Positions 17,057 through 25,514 of a DNA stretch of 64,000 nucleotides are shown one piece after another; within the stretch, counting starts at the first letter, position 1; every line of letters starts with the position of its first letter. The stretch is from the NCBI RefSeq assembly GCF_031846385.1, contig NZ_JAVRHV010000001.1, positions 1-64,000 on the forward strand, read 5' to 3'. The DNA comes from Urechidicola vernalis. GTDB taxonomy: Bacteria > Bacteroidota > Bacteroidia > Flavobacteriales > Flavobacteriaceae. The notes beneath the pieces are model-generated. The model searched no databases. It had not been told where the DNA came from and saw nothing but the letters and a program-made list of their open reading frames with translations. The position numbers and the translations under genes were made by a program.

Positions 17057-17629
17057 ATGAAAAAGATAAACGCATTTTTAGGATTGCTTTTAGTCGTTTT
17101 AACCATTACTTCTTGTTCTAGAGAAAACAAAACAATTATTGAGAGGAATAGAGTAGGCCTTGTTTGTAGCCAAGATTTAATTGGAGAAATAGAAACAATT
17201 TTCGCCAATGATTCTATTGTTAAAAACCTAAGCGAAGGAGCACTTGGAGGTGGAGATACGAAGTATGTTCAGGATAATGATGAATATTTAGTCTATTCTA
17301 AGCAAGGAAAACATTTGATGACCATTGTTCCAAACGAGCAGCACGATTCTACATCTACAATTAAATATGTACAGATTGTGGACCCGCAATTTATAACTGA
17401 AAAAGGATTAAGTCTAAGTTCACCTTTTAAAGATATAAATGTAAATTATATGATTAATAAGGTAGAAACTTCACTCTCATCTGCTACCTTATATATTGAT
17501 GAATTGAACGCAACAATTGCTCTTGATAAAAAAGAAATAGGTGTAAACCCATTTAGTACTCAAGAGATTAAAATTGAGCAAATTCCTGATATGGCCAAAA
17601 TAAAATATTTAACTATCTGGTTCGATTAA
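17057..17629 (+). CDS. Hypothetical lipoprotein
   Basis: 190 residues, not recognised. The N-terminus is a lipoprotein signal (MKKINAFLGLLLVVLTITSC, Cys20). The mature part is mixed alpha/beta in appearance, with no cysteine pairs beyond one (Cys near residue 36) and no catalytic motif that I can name. It contains repeated acidic and polar strands such as VQDNDEYLVYSKQGKHL and a C-terminal YLTIWFD. It stands alone: about 240 bp upstream and 216 bp downstream are free of genes, and it has its own promoter. Likely an envelope protein anchored in the periplasm or outer membrane. Confidence 0.75.
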   Translation: MKKINAFLGLLLVVLTITSCSRENKTIIERNRVGLVCSQDLIGEIETIFANDSIVKNLSEGALGGGDTKYVQDNDEYLVYSKQGKHLMTIVPNEQHDSTSTIKYVQIVDPQFITEKGLSLSSPFKDINVNYMINKVETSLSSATLYIDELNATIALDKKEIGVNPFSTQEIKIEQIPDMAKIKYLTIWFD

Positions 17630-17845
17630 GACTGGTTAATGAAGTGTTTTAGTACATTCTAAAATGTCAGTTATAGAGAGGTAATTAGTGCATTTCATTA
17701 ATCGTTTTGTTTAAGAATCTATCTAAGTATTTTCCCTTTCACTGTAGATATTTAATATATTTTTAAAGTTTTCTGTATTAAATCTTTAGGGTAGTCATAT
17801 TTGACTATATTGCCATCTTTAGTTCCTTTTTTTAAACAATAGTTG

Positions 17846-18793
17846 ATGGATTTTACGAACCCCTTAGTTTACGGTGTGCCCTGCTTTCTAGGTCTTATTT
17901 TATTAGAATTATTATACAGTAGGCATCATAAGTCTACTAAGAACCTTTATAAATGGAAAGATTTAGGAGCAAGTTTAGCAATGGGAATTGGGTCAGCAAT
18001 TATTGCGCCCTTGATTAAAACAATTTCAGCCATTGTTATATTCTACTTCGTATATGAATTGTTTAACCCATTTGTAGATGGCGTTCGAACAAATATTTTT
18101 GGATGGGAATCATTTGGATACGCCTGGTATGTTTGGATTGCTTGTCAATTGTTAGATGATTTTAGTTATTATTGGTTTCATAGACAGAATCATAAAGTAA
18201 GATTTTTATGGGCAGCACATATAGTGCACCATTCATCAGATAATTTTAATCTTGGTACGGCAGTGAGAAACGGTTGGTTTACTATATTGTATAAGCCATT
18301 TTTCTACATGTGGATTCCAGCTATAGGATTTGCGCCAGAAATGTTGGTCGTTTGTTTAGGTATAGAGGCACTTTGGCAATTTCAATTGCACACAAAGTAC
18401 GTGCCTAAATTAGGGTTATTGGAAAAGATATTTAATACGCATACAATGCATCAAGTCCATCATGCTCAAAATATTGAATATATGGATATGAATCACGGGG
18501 GCTTCTTAAATATATTTGATAAAATATTTGGAACTTGGAAAGAGTTAGATGAAACGCTGGATATTAAATACGGTGTAACCCACCCGCCAAATTCATATAA
18601 TCCATTGGTAATTTTAACGCATGAATATGGTGATATTTGGAAGGATATGAAAAAATCTAAAAATTGGGGTGATAAGTTTATGTATTTATTTGGGCCTCCC
18701 GGTTGGAGTCATGATGGAAGTACTTTAACCATTAAACAAGTACAGAATGAAATTAAACTGGAGCAGATAGCAAAATTTCCGAAAGCAGCTTAA
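17846..18793 (+). CDS. Sterol desaturase / fatty acid hydroxylase superfamily membrane protein
   Basis: 315 residues from the ATG at 17846 (a TTG lies one codon earlier and is less likely). It is an integral membrane di-iron enzyme of the FA_hydroxylase superfamily. Hydrophobic segments lie near 10-24, 44-70 and 92-105. The histidine clusters that bind the two irons are HRQNH (about 112-116), HIVHH (about 125-129) and the C-terminal HTMHQVHH with MNHGG downstream. The family includes sterol desaturases, fatty acid and carotenoid hydroxylases and alkylglycerol monooxygenase; the substrate here is unknown. The gene is isolated, with no lipid genes beside it. A second, smaller member of the superfamily lies at 59572-60234. 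Confidence 0.88.
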   Translation: MDFTNPLVYGVPCFLGLILLELLYSRHHKSTKNLYKWKDLGASLAMGIGSAIIAPLIKTISAIVIFYFVYELFNPFVDGVRTNIFGWESFGYAWYVWIACQLLDDFSYYWFHRQNHKVRFLWAAHIVHHSSDNFNLGTAVRNGWFTILYKPFFYMWIPAIGFAPEMLVVCLGIEALWQFQLHTKYVPKLGLLEKIFNTHTMHQVHHAQNIEYMDMNHGGFLNIFDKIFGTWKELDETLDIKYGVTHPPNSYNPLVILTHEYGDIWKDMKKSKNWGDKFMYLFGPPGWSHDGSTLTIKQVQNEIKLEQIAKFPKAA

Positions 18794-18799
18794 TAAAAT

Positions 18800-18828
18800 A
18801 ACCTCGATACCAATATATCGGGTTCTTC
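18800..18828 (+). terminator. Weak hairpin terminator
   Basis: AACC-T-CGATA (18800-18809) pairs with TATCGGGTT (18816-18824) with one bulged T, followed by a broken T-rich stretch (CTTCTTT). It lies between the convergent hydroxylase-like gene and folD. Confidence 0.4.
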
Positions 18829-18851
18829 TTTACGTTATTTAATAAAATTAA

Positions 18852-19724
18852 TTACTTTCTACTGCAAGCTAATAAAGTGTTTTGCAAAAGCATTGCAATA
18901 GTCATTGGTCCAACACCACCAGGTACAGGTGTAATAAATTCAGATTTTTTGCTCGCCGATTCAAAGTGAACGTCACCGGCCAATCTATAACCACGTTTTT
19001 TTGTGGCATCTTCAAGACGTGTAATTCCAACATCAATAATAGTAACACCATCTTTAACCATATCGCCAGTTAAAAATTCAGGGATACCTAAAGCTGCAAT
19101 GATAATATCGGCATCTTTGGTAATTTTAGATAAATTTTGAGTTCTACTATGTGCCACAGTAACAGTGGCATCTCCAGCAGCACGTTTCTGACTCATTAAA
19201 ATACTCATCGGACGGCCTACTATATGACTTCTTCCAATTACCACAACGTTTTTTCCAGATGTAGGAACTTTATATCGTTCTAATAATTCCATAATTCCAA
19301 AAGGAGTGGCCGGTAGAAAAGTAGGAAGATCTAAAGCCATTTTCCCGACGTTGGTTGGGTGAAATCCGTCAACATCTTTATCGGGGTGAACAGCCATTAA
19401 AACTTTTTGCTCGTCAATATGTTTTGGTAAAGGTAACTGAACTATAAATCCATCAATGTCATTGTTTTCATTCAATGCCTTAATTTCATTTAATAATTCG
19501 GTTTCTGTAGTTTCTTCAGGTAAATCAATTAGTGTAGAATTGAATCCAACTAATTCACAGGCTTTAACTTTTGCACCTACATATGTCATGCTCGCTCCGT
19601 CAGTACCGACTAACACAGCCGCTAAATGTGGTGTTTTTTTATTTTTTGCTTTTAGTTTTTGAACCGCTTCAGCGATTTCTTGTTTAATATCTTGTGAAGT
19701 TTTTTTACCGTCTAAAAGCGTCAT
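18852..19724 (-). CDS. folD: Bifunctional methylenetetrahydrofolate dehydrogenase / methenyltetrahydrofolate cyclohydrolase
   Basis: 290 residues, standard FolD length. It interconverts 5,10-methylene-, 5,10-methenyl- and 10-formyl-tetrahydrofolate for purine and formyl-Met synthesis. Visible signatures are the early YVGAKVKACELVGF with the catalytic Lys, the QLPLPKH segment, GRSHIVGRPMSILM for NADP binding and the terminal PGGVGPMTIAMLLQNT. It lies 31 nt downstream of ffh on the same strand and probably shares its transcript. No truncation or oddity seen. Confidence 0.97.
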   Translation of the reverse strand: MTLLDGKKTSQDIKQEIAEAVQKLKAKNKKTPHLAAVLVGTDGASMTYVGAKVKACELVGFNSTLIDLPEETTETELLNEIKALNENNDIDGFIVQLPLPKHIDEQKVLMAVHPDKDVDGFHPTNVGKMALDLPTFLPATPFGIMELLERYKVPTSGKNVVVIGRSHIVGRPMSILMSQKRAAGDATVTVAHSRTQNLSKITKDADIIIAALGIPEFLTGDMVKDGVTIIDVGITRLEDATKKRGYRLAGDVHFESASKKSEFITPVPGGVGPMTIAMLLQNTLLACSRK

Positions 19725-19755
19725 TGTTTAAGTTTTTTTATTTGGTTAAATAGAA

Positions 19756-21087
19756 TTATCGACCCATTCCTTTCATCATTTGCATCATTTTTTGGCCACC
19801 ACCACCTTGCATCATTTTCATCATCTTACTCATTTGGTTAAATTGTTTCATCAATTGATTCACCTCCTGAATGCTGGTACCAGATCCTTTTGCAATTCTC
19901 TTTTTTCTACTAGAATTTATTGTAGATGGAGTGCTTCTTTCTGATGGCGTCATAGAATGTATAATGGCTTCAATTCCCTTAAAGGCATCATCATCAATAT
20001 CAACATCTTTCATGGCTTTCCCAGCACCTGGTATCATACCAACCAAGTCTTTCATATTACCCATTTTCTTAATCTGTTGAATTTGCTTTAAGAAATCATC
20101 AAATCCAAATTGATTCTTTGCAATTTTCTTTTGAATTTTTCTTGCTTCTTCTTCATCGTATTGTTCCTGTGCTCGTTCAACAAGAGATACAACATCTCCC
20201 ATTCCCAAAATACGCTCAGCCATACGATCTGGATGGAATACATCAATTGCTTCCATTTTTTCTCCAGTTCCAATAAACTTAATAGGTTTATCTACTACAG
20301 ATTTGATCGAAAGGGCAGCACCACCACGAGTATCACCATCTAATTTTGTAAGAACAACACCTTCAAAGTTTAAGATGTCATTAAAGGCTTTCGCTGTGTT
20401 TACAGCATCTTGCCCTGTCATAGAATCAACAACAAATAGCGTTTCTTGTGGTTCAACAGCCTTATGGATATTAGAGATTTCAGTCATCATCTCTTCATCA
20501 ACTGCCAAACGACCAGCGGTATCAATAATAACTACATTCTTTCCAGTAGCCTTTGCATGTTTAATGGCATTTTGAGAAATTTCTACAGGATTTTGATTTC
20601 CAACTTCGGCATACACTTCTACGCCAATTTGTTCTCCAACAACTTGTAATTGATTTATTGCGGCAGGACGATAAACATCACAACCAACTAATAAAACTTG
20701 TTTGGTTTTCTTGGTTTTTAAGTAGTTAGCTAATTTACCAGAAAAAGTAGTTTTACCAGATCCTTGTAACCCAGACATTAAAATTACCGTTGGTGAACCT
20801 CCAAGATTCACACCTACGGTTTCGCCGCCCATCAATTCGGTTAACTCGTCTTTAACAAGTTTCACCATTAATTGACCCGGGTTTAATGTAGTTAGTACAT
20901 CTTGTCCTAAGGCTTTCTCTTTAACTCTTTTGGTAAATTCTTTGGCAATTTTAAAGTTAACATCGGCATCCAAAAGGGCTCTTCTAACCTCTTTTAAAGT
21001 TTCAGCAACATTTACTTCGGTAATTTTTCCATGTCCTTTAAGTACATGAAACGCTTTATCTAACTTATCACTTAAATTATTAAACAT
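19756..21087 (-). CDS. ffh: Signal recognition particle protein Ffh (SRP54)
   Basis: 443 residues. A GTPase that binds signal sequences and the SRP RNA and delivers ribosomes to FtsY at the membrane. The N domain is residues 1-90. The G domain has GLQGSGKTT (106-114), DTAGR (189-193) and TKLDGD (247-252). The methionine-rich M domain fills the C-terminus and ends in a Met/Gly tail (MSKMMKMMQGGGGQKMM...). It is the first gene of a likely ffh-folD operon, with a -7 box 28 nt before the ATG. Identity is certain. I did not find the SRP RNA gene in the window. Confidence 0.98.
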   Translation of the reverse strand: MFNNLSDKLDKAFHVLKGHGKITEVNVAETLKEVRRALLDADVNFKIAKEFTKRVKEKALGQDVLTTLNPGQLMVKLVKDELTELMGGETVGVNLGGSPTVILMSGLQGSGKTTFSGKLANYLKTKKTKQVLLVGCDVYRPAAINQLQVVGEQIGVEVYAEVGNQNPVEISQNAIKHAKATGKNVVIIDTAGRLAVDEEMMTEISNIHKAVEPQETLFVVDSMTGQDAVNTAKAFNDILNFEGVVLTKLDGDTRGGAALSIKSVVDKPIKFIGTGEKMEAIDVFHPDRMAERILGMGDVVSLVERAQEQYDEEEARKIQKKIAKNQFGFDDFLKQIQQIKKMGNMKDLVGMIPGAGKAMKDVDIDDDAFKGIEAIIHSMTPSERSTPSTINSSRKKRIAKGSGTSIQEVNQLMKQFNQMSKMMKMMQGGGGQKMMQMMKGMGR

Positions 21088-21115
21088 AAATCTTTCATCA
21101 AAATTTTAGAAGTGA

Positions 21116-21123
21116 CAAAGATA
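21116..21123 (-). promoter_or_regulatory. -7 promoter element of ffh-folD
   Basis: Minus-strand TATCTTTG, an exact TAnnTTTG, 28 nt before the ffh start. No TTG at the -33 position. Confidence 0.5.
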
Positions 21124-21285
21124 CTTAAAAGTTTGAAGTTTAATAAAAGAAGAGACAAGTAAAATTGAATTTTGATTGTTTTTATTTTATCAATGTAAAA
21201 GGTTATTTTCGTGTGAAAGTTTTATATAAAATCTTAGCTTTATTTCAGATTAATTAAAAATAAACAATGTAAAAAATATTATACG

Positions 21286-22179
21286 ATGAATCGGAGAAAG
21301 TTTATTAAAAATACCAGTACTTTAGGTGCTGCTTCAATGTTTCCATTTTCTTCTTTTGCTATGGATAAAAAAATAAAATATAAGATGGGGTATCAGCTAT
21401 TTTCGATTCGAGACGAAATGGCTAAAGACCCATTAGGAACTTTACGATATTTGAAAAAGTTGGGGTATGAAGATTTTGAAATTTATGGATTTGATCCAGT
21501 TAAAGAATCTTATTATGGGTTTAAATCGAATGAGTTTAAGCAAATATTAGATGATTTGAACCTCTCTGTTAGTAGTGGTCATTATGGTTTTTCTTCTTAT
21601 TTAGAGGGGTCAAATGATAAACTAAAACATTTTGTTGATAAGTGCATAATAGGTGCGACAACTCTTGGTAGTTCTTACGTTACATGGCCTTGGATTTCTC
21701 CTGAGCAACGTAATGTTGAGAATTATAAATTGATGGCACATAAATTAAATATTATTGGAGAACAGGTAACAAAAGCGGGTCTTGGGTTTGCATATCATAA
21801 TCATGGATTTGAATTTATAGACCATGAAGGAGAGAATGGATTTGAAATTATTATAAGAGAAACTGACAGTTCTTTAGTTAAGTTGCAAATGGATTTGTAT
21901 TGGGTTATGCACTCTTCTAAATATACGCCGAAAGAGTTGATAAAACAGCAGCCAGGCAGGTATGTAATGTGGCATATTAAGGACATGGATAAGATTTCTA
22001 GAGATTATACAGAATTAGGGAATGGCTCTATAAATTACCATGTAATACTTCCAGATCCTGTAGAGTCCGGGTTGGAGTTTTATTATTTAGAGCAAGGAGG
22101 AAATTTTACGCATAATTCAATGAGAAGTGCATCAGATTCCGCATTTTATTTTAAGAAGGAACTTCGTAAATACTTATAA
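21286..22179 (+). CDS. Sugar phosphate isomerase/epimerase-like TIM-barrel protein (exported)
   Basis: 297 residues. The N-terminus has a twin-arginine style signal (NRRKFIKN followed by a hydrophobic stretch ending SSFA), so export by Tat is likely. The body is a xylose-isomerase-like TIM barrel: YQLFSIRDEM near the first strand, YHNHGFEF near 172-179 and QMDLYWVMHS near 204-213, with His/Glu/Asp metal-ligand candidates in the last two. Bacteroidota have many such exported paralogues, usually in polysaccharide or inositol degradation, but this one stands alone without sugar genes, so the substrate stays open. Confidence 0.85.
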   Translation: MNRRKFIKNTSTLGAASMFPFSSFAMDKKIKYKMGYQLFSIRDEMAKDPLGTLRYLKKLGYEDFEIYGFDPVKESYYGFKSNEFKQILDDLNLSVSSGHYGFSSYLEGSNDKLKHFVDKCIIGATTLGSSYVTWPWISPEQRNVENYKLMAHKLNIIGEQVTKAGLGFAYHNHGFEFIDHEGENGFEIIIRETDSSLVKLQMDLYWVMHSSKYTPKELIKQQPGRYVMWHIKDMDKISRDYTELGNGSINYHVILPDPVESGLEFYYLEQGGNFTHNSMRSASDSAFYFKKELRKYL

Positions 22180-22188
22180 AAGTAAGTA

Positions 22189-22713
22189 CTACTTTGGAGA
22201 GAATTTTTTGGTTTTAAATTCAGCACTTTTATTTTTTGGTATAGATAGCGATTTCCATTCTTCATTTCGTAGCATTTTAGCCACATATACAATTTGACCA
22301 ATATGATAAGAGTAATGACACAATTGTCTTGTTATAGCATCTATTACCGAATGAGGTTCTTTACGGATATAAACTGTTTTTTTTAAATCATCTTCGCTTA
22401 GATTTTTTAAAACACTTATGAAGCAATCCCATCCTTTATCCCAAGCATTGAGCATTTCTGTTTTGGAGGTATAAGTATTTACAAATTCGGCATCTCTTTC
22501 GCGCCATTCTTTTTCACCATCCTCAATAAGAAAGTTGGTCCATCTAGAAAATTGGTTGCCAACAACATGCTTTGCGACTACGGCAATACTGCTAGATTCT
22601 TCATTATATTGCCAAAGGACTTGCTCGTCTGTTAATTGATCAATTGCTTTTTCTCCGACTGCTTTGTAAGATTCAATTTGTCGGATTGCACTTTCTAAAA
22701 AGTTATTTTTCAT
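22189..22713 (-). CDS. DinB-like helical bundle protein (DUF1572 type)
   Basis: 174 residues of the DinB/YfiT superfamily, a four-helix bundle not related to DNA polymerase IV. The expected metal-binding histidines are visible: His48 in AKHVVGN and the pair in QLCHYSYHIGQI about 85 residues later. The pattern NQFSRWTNFL...DGEK is typical of the DUF1572 branch found in Bacteroidota and Firmicutes. Relatives include bacillithiol or mycothiol transferases, so a thiol-transfer or detoxification role is possible, not shown. It overlaps msrB upstream by 11 nt, so both are likely on one transcript, which would suit an oxidative-stress context. Confidence 0.8.
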   Translation of the reverse strand: MKNNFLESAIRQIESYKAVGEKAIDQLTDEQVLWQYNEESSSIAVVAKHVVGNQFSRWTNFLIEDGEKEWRERDAEFVNTYTSKTEMLNAWDKGWDCFISVLKNLSEDDLKKTVYIRKEPHSVIDAITRQLCHYSYHIGQIVYVAKMLRNEEWKSLSIPKNKSAEFKTKKFSPK

Positions 22714-23194
22714 CTTTTGACTTTACAAATTTGATTGATGTTGTATTTACGCAATATCTTTTTCCAGTTGTTTCTTTCGGACCATCGTCAAAAATATGCC
22801 CTAGGTGGCCGTCACAGGCTTTGCAAGTGATTTCTGTTCTAATCATTCCATGACTATAATCTGGTGTCATTTCTATTGTACCTGGAATGGCGTCATCAAA
22901 AGATGGCCAACCACAATGACTCTCATATTTACTATTCGATTCAAACAATTGGGAGTTACATGCAGCACAGAGATACGTCCCTTTTTCAAAATGTTTGGTA
23001 TAGCCATCATTTCCTGCTCGGTCCGTTCCTTTTTCTCTAAGAACGTAATACTCTTGCGGTGTTAACTCTTTTTTCCATTCAGCATCGGTTTTTTTCATCG
23101 ATTTTATTTTAGACTTGTTAGTTTCGTTTTTTTGCGCATTTGTTGGATAACATGCGGCTAATAAAAATAAACTTAAAATTAAATATGCTCTCAT
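22703..23194 (-). CDS. msrB: Peptide-methionine (R)-S-oxide reductase, lipoprotein form
   Basis: 163 residues. A lipoprotein signal (LFLLAAC, Cys15) places the enzyme in the envelope. The MsrB domain covers about 36-160: structural zinc cysteines Cys76/Cys79 (CAAC) and Cys124/Cys127 (CKAC), substrate motif HCGWPSF, and catalytic Cys148 in GKRYCVN. It repairs the R form of oxidised methionine in exported proteins. The next gene overlaps by 11 nt, suggesting a two-gene unit. Other flavobacterial genomes carry similar exported MsrB copies alongside a cytoplasmic one; only this copy is in the window. Confidence 0.95.
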   Translation of the reverse strand: MRAYLILSLFLLAACYPTNAQKNETNKSKIKSMKKTDAEWKKELTPQEYYVLREKGTDRAGNDGYTKHFEKGTYLCAACNSQLFESNSKYESHCGWPSFDDAIPGTIEMTPDYSHGMIRTEITCKACDGHLGHIFDDGPKETTGKRYCVNTTSIKFVKSKDEK

Positions 23195-23265
23195 TTCCCT
23201 TTTGAAATTATGTTACTAAATTACAATATAATTAGTTTGACGAATAATTAATCTGTGCTTACATT

Positions 23266-23292
23266 TTGGTTTTAAATTTATACATAACTTTG
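23266..23292 (+). promoter_or_regulatory. Promoter of the M48 peptidase gene
   Basis: TTG (23266-23268, in ACATTTTGGT) and TAACTTTG (23285-23292), 16-nt spacing. It ends 21 nt before the ATG at 23314 and overlaps the longer in-frame TTG start, which argues against that start. Confidence 0.55.
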
Positions 23293-23313
23293 ATGAAAAT
23301 AAGAACTAGAATT

Positions 23314-24129
23314 ATGAAAAGGTTAGTAACTTTAAGTTTGGTTGCATTTTTGTTCGCAGCCTGTAGTACCGTGCCAATCACAAATCGAAATCGTATAAAC
23401 ATTGTTTCAGATGAAGAGATATTACCTGCAAGTTTTGCACAATATGAAGGATTTTTAAAAGAAAACACAATCTCATCAAATGTTGAGAAAACTGCAGAGA
23501 TAAAAGCTGTAGGAAGAAGAATATCTAGATCTGTAGATCAGTTTATGAGAACCAACGGAATGACTAAAGAAGCAGATAGTTACCGTTGGGAATTTAACCT
23601 TATCGCAGATGATGTTGTAAATGCTTGGTGTATGCCAGGAGGAAAGGTGGTATTTTATGAAGGTATTCTACCAATATGCGCAAATACGGATGGTATTGCT
23701 GCGGTAATGGGACATGAAGTTGCACATGCTTTTGCAAAACACGGGCAAGAAAGAATGACAAGTGCATATGGACAACAATTGGGAGGATTGGCAGTAGCGA
23801 TAGGAACATCTGGTGAATCTGAAGAGTCACAGATTTTATGGAACACCGTTTATGGTGTTGGGTCACAAGTTGGAATGTTAGCTTATAGTAGAACACATGA
23901 GAATGAAGCGGACAAATTAGGTATGGTTTTTATGATCATGGCTGGATACAATCCAGAAGAAGCAGTTCAGGTTTGGGTAAGAATGAGTGAAAGAAGCAAT
24001 GCTAGCGCTCCTCCAGAATTCTTAAGTACGCATCCGTCAAATGAAACTAGAATTGCAAATTTACGTGCCTATTTACCAGAAGCAAAGGCGCATGCAGAAC
24101 GAATTAAAAAAGAAGTATCAGCACAATAG
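23314..24129 (+). CDS. M48-family metallopeptidase lipoprotein (LoiP/BepA-like)
   Basis: 271 residues from ATG 23314. This start puts a lipoprotein signal at the N-terminus (MKRLVTLSLVAFLFAAC, Cys17), and the promoter lies just upstream. The zinc site is HEVAH (134-138) with the third ligand in HENEADKLG about 60 residues later, the M48B arrangement. Domain order is a short N-terminal region, the peptidase core, then a tail with THPSNETRIANL, a recurrent motif of exported M48 enzymes such as LoiP/YggG and BepA. It is expected to act in periplasmic or outer-membrane protein quality control. No partner gene adjoins it. Confidence 0.93.
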   Translation: MKRLVTLSLVAFLFAACSTVPITNRNRINIVSDEEILPASFAQYEGFLKENTISSNVEKTAEIKAVGRRISRSVDQFMRTNGMTKEADSYRWEFNLIADDVVNAWCMPGGKVVFYEGILPICANTDGIAAVMGHEVAHAFAKHGQERMTSAYGQQLGGLAVAIGTSGESEESQILWNTVYGVGSQVGMLAYSRTHENEADKLGMVFMIMAGYNPEEAVQVWVRMSERSNASAPPEFLSTHPSNETRIANLRAYLPEAKAHAERIKKEVSAQ

Positions 24130-24203
24130 TCGAATTGTTATTTAGCTACAAATTATTATATATTGTACTACTATATGATTTTTCAAACTAATCTTTACAT
24201 TTT

Positions 24204-25514
24204 ATGTTAAAAAAAGGAGATAAAAAACTCATAAATGCTTGGGCATTTTATGATTGGGCAAATTCTGTTTATTCATTGGTCATAAGCACAGCAGTTTTTC
24301 CAATATATTATACAACACTTACCGAATCATTTGTAAATATTGAAGGTAAAGTAACTTTTTTAGGCACCCAATGGGACCCAACTACCTTGTACGATTACAC
24401 CCTTGCATTTTCATTTTTAATTGTCGCTTTTTTGTCACCAATTTTATCTGGTATCGCAGACTATGTAGGGAATAAACTAAAATTTTTAAAGCGATTTTGT
24501 TTGCTAGGTTCCATTTCTGTTATGAGTTTGTATTTCTTTGAAGGTGAAGAAACCTTATGGATAGGCTTACTTTTTACGGTTTTGGCTAGTATCGGTTTTT
24601 GGGGAAGTATTGTTTTTTACAATGCGTATTTACCAGAAGTAGCACATCCAAAAGATCAGGATAGAGTAAGTGCAAAAGGTTTTATTAATGGCTATGTTGG
24701 CTCTATAATTTTGCTAATTTTATGTTTAATGTTAATTCAAAAACCCGATTGGTTTGGAATTGAATCTACAGGAGTTGCCACGAGATATTCGTTTATTTTA
24801 GTTGGCTTATGGTGGTTAGGGTTTGCACAAATTACTTATAGAAGATTGCCAGTTGTTGAGAAAAAAGAGAAGTTAAAAAAAGAAGTTTTTTGGAATGGAT
24901 TGAAGGAATTGAGAAAAGTTGCTAAGGAGATAAAAGAATATCCTGCATTGAAAATATTTTTAATTTCATTCTTTATGTTTAGTGTTGGCGTGCAAACCAT
25001 TATTTTAATGGCGGGTATTTTTGGAAGCAAAGAATTGGAATTACCAACAGCCGACCTTATTACCGTTATTTTATTAGTTCAAGTAGTCGCAATTTTTGGA
25101 GCATTTTTATTCTCTCGATTATCTGAAAAAGTGGGAAATATAAAAGCATTGAAACTCGCTATTATTATTTGGGGATTGGTTTGTTTAATTGCCTTTATGC
25201 TAGATAAATCACAACCAAATGTAGGCCATTATTTTTATGGTTTAGGGGGGCTTATTGGGTTGGTATTAGGTGCCATTCAATCGCTTTCTAGATCTACGTA
25301 TTCAAAATTATTACCTGAGACAGATGACCATGCTACATATTTCAGTTTCTATGATGTTACCGAAAAATTAGCCATTGTTTTTGGTATGATTGTCTTTGGA
25401 CTATTAATTGCACTTACAGGTTCAATGCAATGGAGTGTGTTGTTTTTAGCAATTTTCTTTGTGTTATCCTTTGTTGTTTTAAGCATTATGAAAAGGACAG
25501 AACATGTCAAATAA
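24204..25514 (+). CDS. MFS transporter, UMF1 / Atg22-like family
   Basis: 436 residues with about twelve hydrophobic segments. The N-terminus INAWAFYDWANSVYSLVISTAVFP is the family signature of the UMF1 (Atg22-like) permeases; the matching second-half motif is GAIQSLSRSTYSKLLP. The central loop KKEKLKKEVFWNGLKELRKVAKEIKEYP is basic, as expected for the cytoplasmic connector. Substrates of this family are poorly known (vacuolar amino acid efflux in yeast Atg22). The gene overlaps lhgO by 11 nt and the two probably form an operon with the gene at 26685, so transport of a dicarboxylate or related acid is a thought, not a conclusion. Confidence 0.88.
   Translation: MLKKGDKKLINAWAFYDWANSVYSLVISTAVFPIYYTTLTESFVNIEGKVTFLGTQWDPTTLYDYTLAFSFLIVAFLSPILSGIADYVGNKLKFLKRFCLLGSISVMSLYFFEGEETLWIGLLFTVLASIGFWGSIVFYNAYLPEVAHPKDQDRVSAKGFINGYVGSIILLILCLMLIQKPDWFGIESTGVATRYSFILVGLWWLGFAQITYRRLPVVEKKEKLKKEVFWNGLKELRKVAKEIKEYPALKIFLISFFMFSVGVQTIILMAGIFGSKELELPTADLITVILLVQVVAIFGAFLFSRLSEKVGNIKALKLAIIIWGLVCLIAFMLDKSQPNVGHYFYGLGGLIGLVLGAIQSLSRSTYSKLLPETDDHATYFSFYDVTEKLAIVFGMIVFGLLIALTGSMQWSVLFLAIFFVLSFVVLSIMKRTEHVK

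Noticed and set aside
23600..23896. 98-codon minus-strand frame, His-rich, opposite the M48 peptidase
   Set aside because: The His/Leu-rich composition is the antisense image of the peptidase codons; no other support.
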